DNA of 64,000 bases from Manduca sexta (taxonomy: Eukaryota; Arthropoda; Insecta; Lepidoptera; Sphingidae), in assembly GCF_014839805.1 (NCBI RefSeq), contig NC_051120.1:8494001-8558000 (forward strand), in the 5' to 3' direction. The position numbers and the translations under genes are program-made. This document shows, piece after piece, positions 1 through 12,737 of the stretch. Positions within the stretch are counted from its first letter, which is position 1; every line of letters begins with the position of its first letter. The notes below the pieces were generated by a model, which saw only the letters and a program-made list of their open reading frames with translations, was not told the DNA's origin and ran no database searches.

Positions 1-3000
1 TTCATTTTAATTCCGGGATTTAAAAAGACTTAAAATAATCATGTGTTTATTTAGCTGTATTCGGTTATAATAATAAAATGAATATAAAAATTATCTTATT
101 GCAAATCGTACTGTATTGCGTAATTTAGTAAATTCTTTGTTTACCACCAAGCCTTGAATGCTCGTCGAGATAAGTACCAACATAATAGAAAGTTCATATT
201 TAAAATTAGATCATGTATAATTTTACTGGATGAGTAACATTAGCTGAGTTTCTACAGAGGTCTATGACCACGATATTATTGTTACAACTTCATTAAAAGC
301 AGATTAGCACCGAAGAGGTTAGGCACAGTTTATTCGCTTATGAGATGAAACATTATTACTATCCTGCCAATTTTCATGTTTTGTGAGGTATTAAAAGTGA
401 TTTATTTTGTGGTAGATTCAAAATTGAAGAGTCTGTTTTGCCTCAACGTATTTCTTGATTTTTTTTAAATTTTCAATAATTTGTTAGCGTACAATTTTGC
501 AATTATGGAAGTAGAAGATACAGTAGACAGAAATGCTAAAAGGAAAGACATAATAACTCTTATCCGCCATCTCTATGGGTGACTCGTTTTCTCTCATTAT
601 AACTAGTTATGTCGTTAATAATATTTTATCAGTGATTCAATTACTAGATATTAAATAAGCATTAAACTGTAAAACTTAAACGACTTAACAAGTTTAGATA
701 ATTATTTAAAGGAAAGCAAATAGGATCTAACTTTAGTCTGAAACTCTATTTGCAAAATCTATTAGGTTTAAATTTTTGAGAATGATTGTTTACATTTTAA
801 AATGATATGCTCTGGTCTTTAAGAATAAAATAAAAAAGTAAGAGAAGCCAAAGTTATAAAATTATAGTTTAATAAGTTTACGTAATGTGTTAAAGTCAAG
901 AACTTTCGTCATTCGTTTTTTAATTATATGTTAGGGGAATAAATTCAAGGTTATATTTATCAAAACTCGCCTGGTTTAATAATAATATTTAATTGTATAC
1001 TTACTGCGCTCATAAACAATGTCAATGTTCTAGCTATGTTAAGTACTTGACGTAAAAGCAAAGTAAAGGAGATGGTGTAATTAAATTTATGTATTGACTA
1101 TTCAGTATTAACAAGTCTATTACATTTGTTTACATAAGTTTTAGAATTTGCATAAACCATCAAAGAATGTTCTTAGAAATCGAAGTTTTAATTATCTGCA
1201 AGAAATTTACATTCCGCAAAGCAAGTTCGTTCCCCTTTGTTGTATAAAAATGCAAATATCACCTGCCCGTGTTTTCCCGTATTATAACAATAAAGACACT
1301 GCCAACATAATAATAATAAGGAGCCGTAAAATCGAATGGATCCTCGAGATGAAAGAGACGTTGTTTTTTTGCGCCAACCTCCAAAATGAGAGGAAGGCAC
1401 ATGTCAGATGACGTCACCGTTCCCGAAAACCAGTTTCGCGCCAATTCGCAGCTGTCGACGGCAAAGCGGTTGGGTCGGCAATAATTTAGCCTTTTTTTGC
1501 GTTTTCTCCCCGGCCTCGGGCAGGCTGCCTCTGAGATACACCGTTAACTCCTGCAATTAGACGCTCTTGCTCGTTTAATGAAGGGACAAGACTGAATATT
1601 GTGCAAACTGTAAACATGTAACATAATATCTCGGTGAAGGAAGGCAAACCTTCAGCGTTCTGTACTCGTTTAATGTTGGTTTTCTTCTCAGGTTGCATTT
1701 TAAAATATCTTATATTTATATTGAGTTAAAAGAATTCTGACTGCATTTTTTTCCTGTCTAAATTAATTTATAATTTTTAAACAAATACATTGAGTCTTAA
1801 AAATGTTATTAAGATACGCATTGATAAAAATATTTTTCAGTATTTAATGGTTTTTAAATGTTTGTAATGTAGATTGTATGCTTGCCGTTATACTTTGTTT
1901 TAACCAATGTTTGCTTTAAAATGTATTTATTATCATGATTGGAAATATTGCAAGACACACTTAGCATGTCATGTTTGTTTCTGTGCTCAAACTACGAGTA
2001 TAATGCTACTAGCTTACGCTCGGGCAAGGCATAATAAAAAATGCAAATGATCTCTGTATTTAAATGATTCGAAGCTATTTTGCAAAACGGAATATTCAGA
2101 ATAGTTTACATTATTGTACTTCTTGATTTTAGGTTCTTTGATTTATCGGTTTGGTACACGTAATGTTATAGAGGAAAGCATATAACCTGTTTAGCCAATG
2201 TACTTATTTGTATTTATATTTTTACATCATTTTTATTAAACAGATTTCCATACCTCTTTAAATAAGTGTTTTTATAAGAACAATAAAATGATTGATAAAA
2301 TTATTTAATGACACAGAAATAATTTTCTGAAGGTACAATGGAAAATGATTGCTTCAATAATTGCCCAAAACTATGCATGGACGTTACCGACATACATTTT
2401 GTAGGTGAAAAGAATTAATTAACTCTTTACAAAGTATACAATTTTCGCTTTTCAATTACGCTTATTAAAATTGTAAGGTAATTTCATCGTCTTTTGTTGG
2501 CATTATGTTTTTATTTCCTTGGTCACCTTAAATGTACAATTTTTACAGTTATTTTTCTTAGTGAATAAATTTTATTGTTGAATAAATTTAAAGTTCCTGG
2601 TTTGTTCTAAATGCTTCCATCACTTTTACAAAACTAAAATTATTTTGTTATTCCATGCCTTAGATATTTCTTAGTGTTCCGACATGCAATTACAAGCACA
2701 ATTTGTACTGATTTGTTGTAAAATTACTATGAGTGGATATAATCGAGAATCAGGAGTGTTATAATAATGGGCGAGACTAGCAAAATATGACCATTTTGTA
2801 TAATAAAGTGTAAGAAGGTCTTAATTTTTATTTAGAAAGTTGCAAAATAATAAAAAAGGAACATAATATTTTACATGAATCATTAGTCTGTTATAATGTA
2901 CCTAATTAAGATTTTAAATATTTTCTTAAGAGTTTAAGAGACCCATAACTAAAATAAAAGGTGGAAAACAGAATAAACCTTTACAAATACCATGTTAAAT

Positions 3001-5109
3001 GTGACACCGCAAAACACTCATATCAGAATGTCTTTACGCGCTACGCAAACAAATTATCAAACTAACTTTTACGTAGATTTACTATGATGTTTATAAAGTC
3101 GAATTTCGAATCTGTAACAACTGCTAATTGGTTGAACTTATACCATCAAATTAGTTCAATAATTTTGAGTATCAATAACTATCTTAAATCATAGACTTGC
3201 ATACCTGTTGGCGTTCAGCAAATATGCGAGATGCTTACGTGAGTCAGACTATATTCCCACGAGCAGGCCAGGTTCTTTGGCCGCTGTTTCCGTTCCATAT
3301 CGAATATTTATATCGCTTGCATTTTCTTTATATGCACCGAGGTTTGTTTATGCTCGTGTGAATGCAAGCGAAACCAGTTTGTTTTAATTTAACAACAAAT
3401 GAAACAAAAGAGCGTATGATTTTTAAATAACAGAAATTAATACACTTCTTATTTTGAACCAGCTTGATATTCATTTATCTGACAAACGTCAACGTCGTGA
3501 ATGTCTTTTGTTTCATCATAAAGACGAAGGGCAAGCTTATCGCCATGACAAGCAATTCCAATATCGGACAACAAATTTTTGTATGGAATGAGAACATCAC
3601 AATTATTGGGTTCGCTTATTTCATAACTTAAGTAACTTTTTAGAACAATAACGCGACCTCATTCTTTAAAAACTTTTTGTTATTAGGAAAATACTATCCC
3701 AATACATTGATTGCTTAAAAGGAGTTCAGAACGTTTACAAGAACAGCATGTGTCTTAAAAGAAAAATGAGAGTACTGAACAAGACAGATGAAGGGCCCTC
3801 GTTCGAGTTAAGCTAAGGTGAACCACGATAACATGCAATTTATTTCCTTAAGTCTTTGGGAGCAAAATGTTTTAGAGACCACTTGGATTTTTGTTTTCGA
3901 GAAACATTGATTACTCACATATGATTATGAATGTTTGAGATTTTAATAAGTTAGTTTTTGTATGCATTCTGCTAACGTAAATGTCCTTTCTTGAGATAAA
4001 AACTTATCGTACCCGGACATAATGCAAATTCCTAATGTAACATTATTTTAAATCGAAGCAGTAATTCCAGAGATTAACTCGCTCTTACTTACAAACAACG
4101 AAACAATAATTCCAGAGTTCAGCTCGCTGTTATTAACAAAACACCTTATAACATTACGTGTTCATACAACGTCAAGAACAAATCAATAAATCTCGAATAC
4201 TATACCTATGACTAGTTTGCGGAATAAGTACTATGCTTTCTTAATCTAGATCTATAACCTTGACGTCAGGCCTCGGCTAAGACCTGAACGTTACACAATG
4301 CATGTAATAAAGTTCAGTTTTTGTTCGTCACCGGAGCTAGGCGAGCATACCGGATTCGCTGTAGTCTCTCTTCGTTAGACATCATCTGCTATTAACTTTT
4401 TATTTGTCTATTACTGGCTTATAACTGAAGATAAATCATAGAGTTTAAATCTGTTACATTCTTTGAAGGAAGAAATATGGAGTAATGATGAGGCTTATAA
4501 TGGAAAGAGTAATTGTATCTGGTGTTACATTATCTTTTCTACAAATGATGTTCTAACTTAGCTACATGATAGTAATTTGGTAACGACCGAAACAATTGCC
4601 AAGCGTGATCTTTATGCTCCTTAACAACTAGATACTGGAAACACCTCATCAGTAAGCTGTATTATTTACAGTTGATTTAGTTTTAAAACATCTATTGACA
4701 CTTCTTTAAGACTATCATAAAGAAAAAGAAGCCTAAAACCAAAATGAACCTTAGATTGTCAATAAGTTAAGTTATAAAGACACAGTCACCTAATTCGAAA
4801 TAGGAAGTTCTATTGATGCATGCGGTGCACTAATATAGGTCGTCTGCAGCGCTTCCCGTCTGAATCTCTAAATAGCTGACGCGAAATAAGCACTGTGACT
4901 AGAGTTAAAACTAGTGCAAACAACTTTGAAACCTGTTAAAGAATAAATTAAATCTATATCCGACAGTCGCAGATATTAATGAGATATCAGCAATTATGTT
5001 TGTTCGAATTGTTTATATTTCACTTGACATTCAAATGTGTTGAACACATAATTACATTTGAGGAGTATGTTTAGTATACTCTTTGCTTTACGTTTAATTA
5101 AGGCGATAC
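1..5109. other. gene-free AT-rich flank
   Basis: I see no supportable gene here. The open frames near 1.15-1.7 kb overlap one another on both strands and look like chance openings in a locally GC-richer block at about 1380-1520. A second GC-richer block lies at about 3220-3400. Neither has splice sites or codon structure I can defend. Both are listed as findings because unexplained constrained-looking DNA in a gene desert may be regulatory. Confidence 0.5.
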
Positions 5110-5358
5110 CTCAAGGTCCATTTTCATACATTTTGTTTCGGCTTTAATCTGGGTAACTAAACAAGTATTGGCTTTAAAATTTAATATGACGAAATTTTAA
5201 AGGCAGAAATATCCATGATTATTAATTATTTTTACGTTTTTCTTTCAACTGCGAGAACTAATCACTAACTAGACGTGAATTTAAATTCTTTACTTGCCAA
5301 TACTTGTTTAGTTACCCAGATTAAAGCCGAAACAAAATGTATGAAAATGGACCTTGAG
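5110..5358. repeat. 63-bp perfect inverted repeat (foldback element)
   Basis: Left arm 5110-5172 and right arm 5296-5358 are exact reverse complements, separated by a 123-nt AT-rich spacer. Perfect arms of this length are not expected by chance and suggest a recent foldback MITE or a recently duplicated segment. No coding capacity is present. Transcribed, it would form a long perfect hairpin. Confidence 0.85.
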
Positions 5359-5741
5359 CTACCACCTTAAATTAAATTTATTTACTTACTTGCCGGTTAT
5401 GCGTTGTCACTCTAATCATTTCGCGGCTTCGGCTTATTTTAATGTGGAGTAAATGTAATTTTGTTACCGTTCATAATAAGTGAACGCTTATTGGCAATGT
5501 TAAGCGTGCCAATTTCATGTGAACCTTGAAGTCTTTGGTTACAGCCTTATTCAGATAATTCATAAATGTTGTTCGGTACTTTTTAGGGTGGCACGTTAAT
5601 GTGCTGTCCCTTGATGATCGCCAGAATCTTGGATATCAGGTACCTACTAATGCAAGATTCGAGTAGTTAGTTCAAAATAGGTACTATTACAGGATTTGGA
5701 ACGATTTATCACACAAATATGAATATACTACTTCAGTGAAT

Positions 5742-5955
5742 AGTTGTATTACTGGTCGACTGCAATGCTGAGTTCTCTGGTTCGATCCCGAGCTAGGCAG
5801 TGATATTGGGTTTTTCAGTATCAGCCCGGAGTCTGGAATTTGCGCCAGATATGTCAATAGTCTCGATTGCCCGCGCCGCGCACGGCGGAATATGCATGCA
5901 CTTGTAGGGTCTCTGCCTATCCCGTCGGTGATAAAAGACGTGAGTGTGTTATGAA
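5742..5955 (+). repeat. SINE family A copy, diverged
   Basis: The copy has a B-box-like segment (ggttcgatcccg, near 5779) followed by the family body 'cagcccggagtctggaatt' and the tail 'cgtcggtgataaaagacg'. The same body is found at 13.9 kb and 58.9 kb. The internal polymerase III box indicates a tRNA-derived SINE. The 5' part is decayed. Confidence 0.7.
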
Positions 5956-5959
5956 TAAA

Positions 5960-7440
5960 CTGTGACTCTATTCACCTTTAAAACTAACATGTATAAATTA
6001 ACATTATGTAATAATGGATGAGGATAATTACTGCCATCAAAAGATAATTAACCGCCCACTATCTAATAGTGTAGTAAAGGATTCAGCAAAACATTTGCAG
6101 CTTAGGAATAAAATAAAATACGTTCGTTGTGCAACTTAGATCGGATGATCTCACTAGAACGTTAATAGTCCGCATTTCAATATTTTAACCACTTAATATG
6201 ATACCTAGTTATTAGTAAACGTAGGTGGCTATGTGGGGGAAGTTGGGTGGGGTATGCATTTGCTATCGATCCTTTACTATTTTATTCATTGCACTTAATC
6301 TAATGACCATTTAAATAAATAGTATTACGTTGAGTATTACACATATCGTTACATTTATAATAACATTTTAAGTTATTAGAAACATAATATAAACCAAGGA
6401 GGTAGGTATGCTGTTAATTGTCTATGATTGAATTGTTTGTTTATACAAATATATTATCCAGGAAATGTGGATCAAGAAATCTGAGATTAATTTCTTCATA
6501 GCTCATGTAACAGGTAATTCTAGAGACACGAAATTAATCACGCATCATTTCCCGCCGCATTCTATGGACGTTAGCACGCGAGAGGCGTTTTCGCGCGTTT
6601 TCACTGACCATAGACATTCTGGAGCGGTAGCCAATAACTCTCTCTGTTTTGTTTATGGGCAATTCGTTAAAAAAATATCTATCAATGCAAATGCGCTTCT
6701 GGCTGCAAATGGAAGCGGACGGTGATGTTTTATGGGCAGTTAAATCAGTTCAACTTTCATTTATGTGAGTTGTAGAATCTATGTGACTAAATTAATTTGA
6801 TTTATTATTTTACATATTAATATTTATCTCTCGGGATTAACTAGATTCGTTTAAAATTCGTTTGCAATTTTTTGTAATACTTAAATCATGCTTTTATTTT
6901 ACCCTTAAATATATACAAATAATGTAACTTGTTATGAATTATTTGAGGACGATACTATAGGTTTATTAAAGCTGTTTTCTGTCGTAATTTCAGTTGGTAA
7001 AAATAATTTAATAGGTGATATTAGTTTGTATCATCCAAAATATGTATGAACTATAATTACGCAAGGAATATTTCCGCACCAGTACGTTTAAAGTGTTCAA
7101 TTAAACAGAGGATGTGGTCCCGTTCTTGGCATGACGATATCTAATTTACCTCTAGCTAAATAACAGTCGTTTTCCTAAGGAATGCTGCCGAAGTGAGAAT
7201 TCGCGGGAACGGCTTTCGCGCTGCATGTATGGTTAAGTTTCACCATTACGAGAAATGTTGCTCGGGTTTAATGCTCATCTATACAGGTTTACATGTTTGT
7301 TTTAATTGAATAGTTTAATGTAGAGTTAATTCTGAATAGAAGAAAGTCCGCTTGAAATTTAAAATATTTTATTGCGGTATTTATATTTTTTAAATCTTAT
7401 TGGTCGACTTATGTAGTGTATTGATTTAAAATGTAGATTA
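5960..7440. other. non-coding stretch with a GC-richer block
   Basis: There is no supportable gene. Positions 6465-6725 are open in one frame (86 codons), but the composition and lack of splice context do not look coding. The block contains homeodomain-type cores (attaatt, taatca) and a TTTATGGGC motif in non-repetitive sequence and may be a conserved regulatory element. Confidence 0.35.
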
Positions 7441-7696
7441 ATAATAATATAATAATATCAGCCCTGTACTTTGCCCACTGCTGAGCACGGGCCTCCTCTA
7501 CTACTGAGAGGGATTAGGCCTTAGTCCACCACGCTGGCCTAGTGCGGATTGGTAGACTTCAGGAACTTCTCATATGTGCAGGTTTCCTCACGATTTTTTC
7601 CTTCACCGTTAAAGCGAACGATAAATTTACAAAGAATACACACATGATTTTAGAAAAGTCAGAGGGGTGTGCCCTTGGGATTTGAACCTGCGGACG
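7441..7696 (-). repeat. SINE family B copy, 5'-truncated
   Basis: Read on the minus strand this is the second SINE family: the B-box-like 'ggttcaaatccc' end near 7690, the middle 'gtgaaggaaa' region, and the conserved 3' part with 'ggcctaatccctctcagtag' ending in 'cagggctgatatt'. It lacks the first ~40 bases seen in the full copy at 58.2 kb. Confidence 0.8.
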
Positions 7697-9230
7697 AAAT
7701 GTAAATTATGAAAGACAAATGCATATGAATTCAAATGAAAACGGTCTAAAAATATACAGAGAATTGATACAACCAATATTAAACGCACTTTTACTTTCTA
7801 ACAAACCGGTATTAGGTTGGCTTTGCATTAAAACTTTTTAAAGAAGGTTAAATATAAAAACAAAGTAGCAATCAATAAATACTTAGGGTTGCTGATGTAT
7901 CCATAATTCAGCTGGTAAGACATAATGTAGCGAGCCTATTGGAAAGCTTTTTCTAGCTTGAACTTGTCTTCTTTGTAAAGCATTGAAGGCAATCTTAAAG
8001 ACTACATAATACATTTTTCAAGTCCAATATCACTTTATTTATACTTAGTTATGTATTGCAATATAATGTCAATGCTTTCCCAGTCTTATAATCTCTGCAT
8101 TTAAAGTCTTGTAGTTTGTTCACGTTATAAATATTTTTTCGTGTTATAATTTTTTTTTCAACGTTTGACGTTCAGCATTTTCATAGCTGCAGTATTTCAT
8201 CCTTCCCAGGTTTCGCAACTCGCTCTTAATAATCTTAAATGGGTAATAAGAGATATCTAGTATGATTGCTACCGACCACAACTTTCAGTTTTTCCAATTA
8301 GCTAATGGCCACATAAAATTTTAACGTAATAAAAAATTCATGGCAGTTATGAGTTAAAATTGGGAAGAGCGACTTATCAATTATGAAAATGAATGGGATG
8401 CATCAAATTTAAAACCATATTTTTTGGGTAATGAAGTTTTAAATTATAGTATTATGTTAGGTGTACGAGAGAAAATAAAAATATCCGTTGATATACTTAC
8501 TTACCTACTTTAATGTTTAAAAAGGTTTACAATTATTGTGTACCACATTATATGACCTAGGTCAATAGGAAATTAGTTATCATAGTTTGTATATCAGCTT
8601 TGTTTATCTGACAGCTTGCTGTTTGTTTACCTTTGTTTATCTGACAACCAACTAGATTCAAGTTGCATCTCAATATTAGCCAATCACAACGGCCCTATGT
8701 CTACGCACTGCGAAGGCTGCCCTGTTGTCAGCACTGAGAAACAGACTTGTTATCACAGCAATGCTTCGTCCATAGATAAAAAACGTTTATGAATAAGGGG
8801 GTAAGTTTTTACATTTTCTGTAATAAATCTTCGCAAGCGCGATTAGAATAATAATCCCGATATGCATCGCCCTGGACACCATTAGGTAAAAACGTATCGT
8901 CAATCGCGTTGTAAATCGGGAATTTAAATAAAGAATATCATCATACGACTTTATTCTCTTTTTAAATTCCCGATATGACGGTATACTTTACTTTATGGTC
9001 TATGGTTACCTATAAGATTTTAATTTTTTGAGACTTTATTTGTTTTATTTTAGACTTTATTCGACTTTTTCAATCATCAAATAGAACTTCTTCGTAGGAT
9101 AAGTACTTAGGTATATGAAAAATGAAAATAATTATTCTCTAATAATATGAAAATTATTATATTCAGTCAGGTTATAATTTATTTGATGGATATCTAATGA
9201 TGTATAAATCAGCCCTAATTATTCAAGTAT

Positions 9231-9440
9231 ATATATAAGTAATGTTTTTCCTTGGCTCCGCCAGCGTGGAAAAGTTTTTCCAGAATAAAGTCCTGCTTTA
9301 TATTTTCCAGGGATAAAAAGTAGCTGATAGCACTCAGGAGTAATGCAACTTCCTATAAGGAAAAGAATTTTAAAAATCGGTTCAGTAGTTCCATAGATTA
9401 TCTCCTACACGCAAACTTTTCCTCTTTATAATATAAGTAT
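9231..9440 (+). repeat. dispersed repeat family C fragment
   Basis: It carries the phrases 'aaagtttttccag', 'aaaaagtagctgatagcac', 'cttcctataaggaaaag' and 'aatcggttcagtagttcc', ending 'ataatataagtatag'. The same string of phrases occurs at 38.8 kb (same strand) and at 54.9 kb (opposite strand). This is a common lepidopteran non-autonomous element. I cannot assign it firmly to LINE or Helitron class. Confidence 0.7.
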
Positions 9441-9810
9441 AGTTTATATATTAAAAGCCAAACATATTTACCGTTATTAAGCTATATAAAGAGACCTACA
9501 TTTTATATAAGTAAGGAATAATTTGCCATGCGATTATGTTTATTTATGTTACGCGAGTTCGTGTCGATAAAGATTGTGTTAAAAAGGTTTGCCTAAAAGC
9601 CCCAAATCACCATTCAATCCATCATGTTTGGCAGTTTGATTATAGATAAATTAGACGCCGTCAATGCTTGTTTCGCGAAAGATCAGATCATTATTTTACA
9701 CTTGTTTTCTAGAATAACAAAAATTACGCTATAATCAATTATAATTTGATTTCTAAAAATGCTATAATGACATGAAACAAAAACAAACATCACGTCTTTA
9801 TAATTGAAGG

Positions 9811-9952
9811 TGCAGCCACAACACAAACTCCAAGCTGATACGGAGCAGAAAGTACCAATACCATTTTGCCCAACCCGAATTTCTATTCAAACCCGGGACC
9901 GCAGAGCGCTGTAGTATTGCGCACGCAATATTACTAAGCCACCAAGGCAGTC
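9811..9952 (-). repeat. SINE family A fragment
   Basis: On the minus strand it shows 'tggtggcttagtaatattgc' and a B-box-like 'cccgggtttgaatag', followed by 'gggttgggcaaaatgg'. The remainder of the element is missing or strongly diverged. Confidence 0.6.
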
Positions 9953-10939
9953 ATGGAAAAATGCTATAAACACATTATTTATTAAAATATAAAATGCACT
10001 CATATACATAATTTAATCTAATATAAATTAATTTCTGACGGTTTAAAAAGCATATTAAATGTTTATGAGTAAAATAGCAAGTTGACATTTATTTTATTAC
10101 TTTACGCCAATCTCGTAAATTATGGGATGGTGTAAACTTGCATCTAAAATGAAGAAATAATAAAACTGATATATTATGACTAAGTAAAGTACTCTATAAC
10201 TAGATAATTAAATTATAAAATTAATAGCCACATTTTTCCAGTAGTAACTGATAGTAAAAATCGGACATAAACCGTAGTTGTTGGATTCTACTCCCGGTAA
10301 GGAAATTAACTGTAAATACTTTTGTATTGAGTAAGTTTCTGCGTAATTAGGTATTGAAGTAGGCTTGATTAAAGTACACCTGTCACTCGCATACGTAATT
10401 AATTTGTATTGTGATGTACGAATTATCATAATAGATTTAACAGTGGGCGTAACACGACGGCCATGTGACCCACTAGCCTGACTGCTTATCTATAAATTAT
10501 ATTTTAACATCTGGGTAATTCCAGTACGGCTATCTTGATGTTAATAAAGGAAGCTCTGTCATGGGTGCCATCTGTAGAGTTTAACTAGCCGTTAGAGACG
10601 TAAAAATGGCATAAGTATACTAGGATCATGTAATTTAAAACTTTGAAATTTCTACAAAACGTACCTAAGACGTGAATTGAATTATATTTTATGAAAACAC
10701 CGCAGTATATGCAATATTTATTTGATTAGCAATTATTTCGCTATTCAAAATCAAAGTGCCAAAAACGTAAACTTTTGCAGTAGAGTCATTACTTTGTTCC
10801 ATTGAAATTCGTTAACAATTTTAATTTTCAGACATAGAAGAATAACACGTAATGGTTAGACACGAACATTATGTTAAAAGTGTTAATAATTTTTTTTGTG
10901 TTGCTCTGGAACGTACGGTGTTATATTGTAGTCTGAGAT

Positions 10940-11120
10940 TGTAGAGTCCAGTCGGACCAATCATATTCCATATCCACCCAAACCGCGACAACTTCACTGC
11001 GCTGTCATTCAACACGTGTGCGGGCTGCACGCAGCGCTTCAAGTTGTTCCGCCGGACCGCCATTTTAGTTTTCTAACCTCAAAGATTGTGGTTTGGTGAT
11101 GTGTTTATAAAAATACTAAG
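10940..11120 (+). promoter_or_regulatory. probable promoter and 5' UTR of the PINX1 gene
   Basis: Immediately ahead of the PINX1 start codon is a short GC-richer stretch with an intact CCAAT box (10957-10961), a CACGTG E-box (11013-11018) and a CCGCCATTTTA element (about 11058-11068) of the YY1/Pho type. No TATA box is evident. Such a mix fits a broadly expressed TATA-less promoter. Binding is inferred from motif knowledge, not shown. Confidence 0.5.
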
Positions 11121-12420
11121 ATGTCTATGTTAGCGGCACCGCGTCGAAAACAAAAAGTAATTAATCTTCGCGCTAAAAACAATGCCTGGAGCAATGACAG
11201 TAATAAATTCGGGCAACGAATGTTAGAAAAAATGGGCTGGAGTTCGGGCAAAGGCCTAGGAGCGAAAGAAAATGGAATGGTTGACCATGTAGTCGCCCGA
11301 TTCAAAAACGACGAGAAAGGATTGGGCTACGAAGATAAAAACGACCAGTGGACCAAACACGAAGACGATTTTAACGCTCTGCTAGCCAATTTATCTAATG
11401 GTAAGTAATGTGGTGACAAACTTAGTGTTCCTTAGATTTTTCTTATTATTTATTTATTATTTACTCCGGCTATAATGTAAAGTGCGGCTTAGTCTTATTA
11501 TGAAACTAATCTATTATAATGTGTTATTTATGGCTGCCTATTATTATTAAAATTATTGAAAGTAACACAAGCCGTGTAACTACATCTTGAGTAAGATAAA
11601 TTTATACGTATGTTCTAATCCCATAATATTTTTAGGTGACGCCAAAGAAGAAAAACTTCACAGTGGTGTATCTCTAGAAGATAAATCAAAGAAGAGTAAA
11701 GCCCGAGTTCACTACCACAAGTTTACTCGAGGCAAAGATTTAACAAAGTATAGTGAGAAAGATTTAGCTAATATTTTTGGTAAAAAGAGTCTTAAAAATG
11801 AAGAAAAAGTATCTGATGAATCAACAAAAGAGATAGAAACAAAAGAAAAAATATTCACTGACAAGGGAAGTATGGAGGATTACTTTAAATCTAAATTGGC
11901 TGCTTTAAAAACAAAAAATAAATCATCTATGCTAAATATACATTCAAATGAAAGTAATGATGTTGATTATGCATTTAGAGGATTTTCTGGAACAGTCAAT
12001 GATGCAGAGAATCAAGAAGAAAATGAAAATAATTTTTCTTTTTGTGGTTTTCAACAACCTAAATTAAAGGATGAAAATGAAGCATCTGCTATTGACTATA
12101 CAGAAAGTGATGGTAACAAGAAGAAAAAAAAGAAAAAGAAAGATAAGTATCACGAAAATGAAGATGCCAATTGTGTAGAAAACGAAAATGTGAATAGTTT
12201 AATTGTAGAAAAAGAATTACTGGAAGAGCCAAAAAAGAAGAAGAAGAAAAATAAACTTGAAGATCTGTCTTCACTTTGTGAGAATAAAAAAAAACGAACC
12301 CAAGTAGAAACTGAAAAGGAGGAAAACGATTCTGACAAATTGCCTGAAAATGTAGATCAATTGGGTGAAAATTATGTGCCTAAAAAGAAGAAAAAGAAAA
12401 ACAAGGATAACAATAAATAA
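11121..12420 (+). CDS. PINX1: PINX1 orthologue, G-patch nucleolar protein (2 exons)
   Basis: Coding exons 11121-11400 and 11636-12420, joined across a 235-nt GT-AG intron (donor gtaagt, acceptor tttag), give 354 residues. Residues about 24-71 are a G-patch with the typical [11 protein letters not shown] and GKGLG motifs. Residues about 112-142 match the next conserved PINX1 block ([13 protein letters not shown], then DLANIFGKK). The C-terminal half is acidic with four lysine-rich runs, including one at about 255-263 and one at the very C-terminus, which look like nucleolar localisation signals. Human PINX1 is 328 residues, so the length fits. The family acts in ribosome biogenesis, as G-patch partner of the RNA helicase DHX15/Prp43, and in vertebrates it binds telomerase and TRF1. 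The telomerase role may not carry over to insects. The reading frame from 11587 in the intron is not the true start: splicing from exon 1 restores the G-D-A-K-E-E junction. Confidence 0.93.
12414..12419 (+). terminator. possible poly(A) signal at the end of PINX1
   Basis: AATAAA overlaps the stop codon, followed by an AT-rich run. Because it overlaps the coding end, a weaker downstream AT-rich signal may be the one used. Confidence 0.35.
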
Positions 12421-12539
12421 ATATTATTTTTTTACATCAATCTTTTATAATTGTATTATTATATATTTATCGAAGTCATAAATTATCCTAATTTACAACA
12501 TAATCCCAACATGAAAATACGCTATATTTTTTATAGTTC

Positions 12540-12737
12540 ATTTAGTCGATTATATCTATTACCGTAGGCATATGGCAACACTAGCGGTACTGTCGAGCGT
12601 CAAGTGACATTGACACTTGACAGCTAACGCCGAAATGCGCCATACCGCGTGGTTAATGTTTATTGTGAAGTTTCATTAAAATCGCTTAAATTTTCACAAT
12701 TAATCTATAAAAATATTGAATAATACGCTACTTTACA
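12540..12737 (+). promoter_or_regulatory. intergenic promoter of the 269-residue protein gene
   Basis: Only 317 nt separate the PINX1 stop from the next ATG. The middle holds a GC-richer core (about 12570-12655) with 'ggcaacactagcggtactg' and an imperfect dyad with arms GTCAAGTG (12599-12606) and CACTTGAC (12614-12621), running into TGACAGCT. These look like core-promoter or factor-binding motifs. The assignment is inference from position. Confidence 0.4.

Noticed and set aside
1148..1698. Four overlapping frames of 60-87 codons on both strands
   Set aside because: They contradict one another, lack splice context and recognisable domains, and fall in a locally GC-richer patch where chance frames are longer.
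12089..12338. Minus-strand phenylalanine/serine-rich frames opposite PINX1 exon 2
   Set aside because: They are the antisense reading of the lysine-rich AAG/AAA runs of PINX1.
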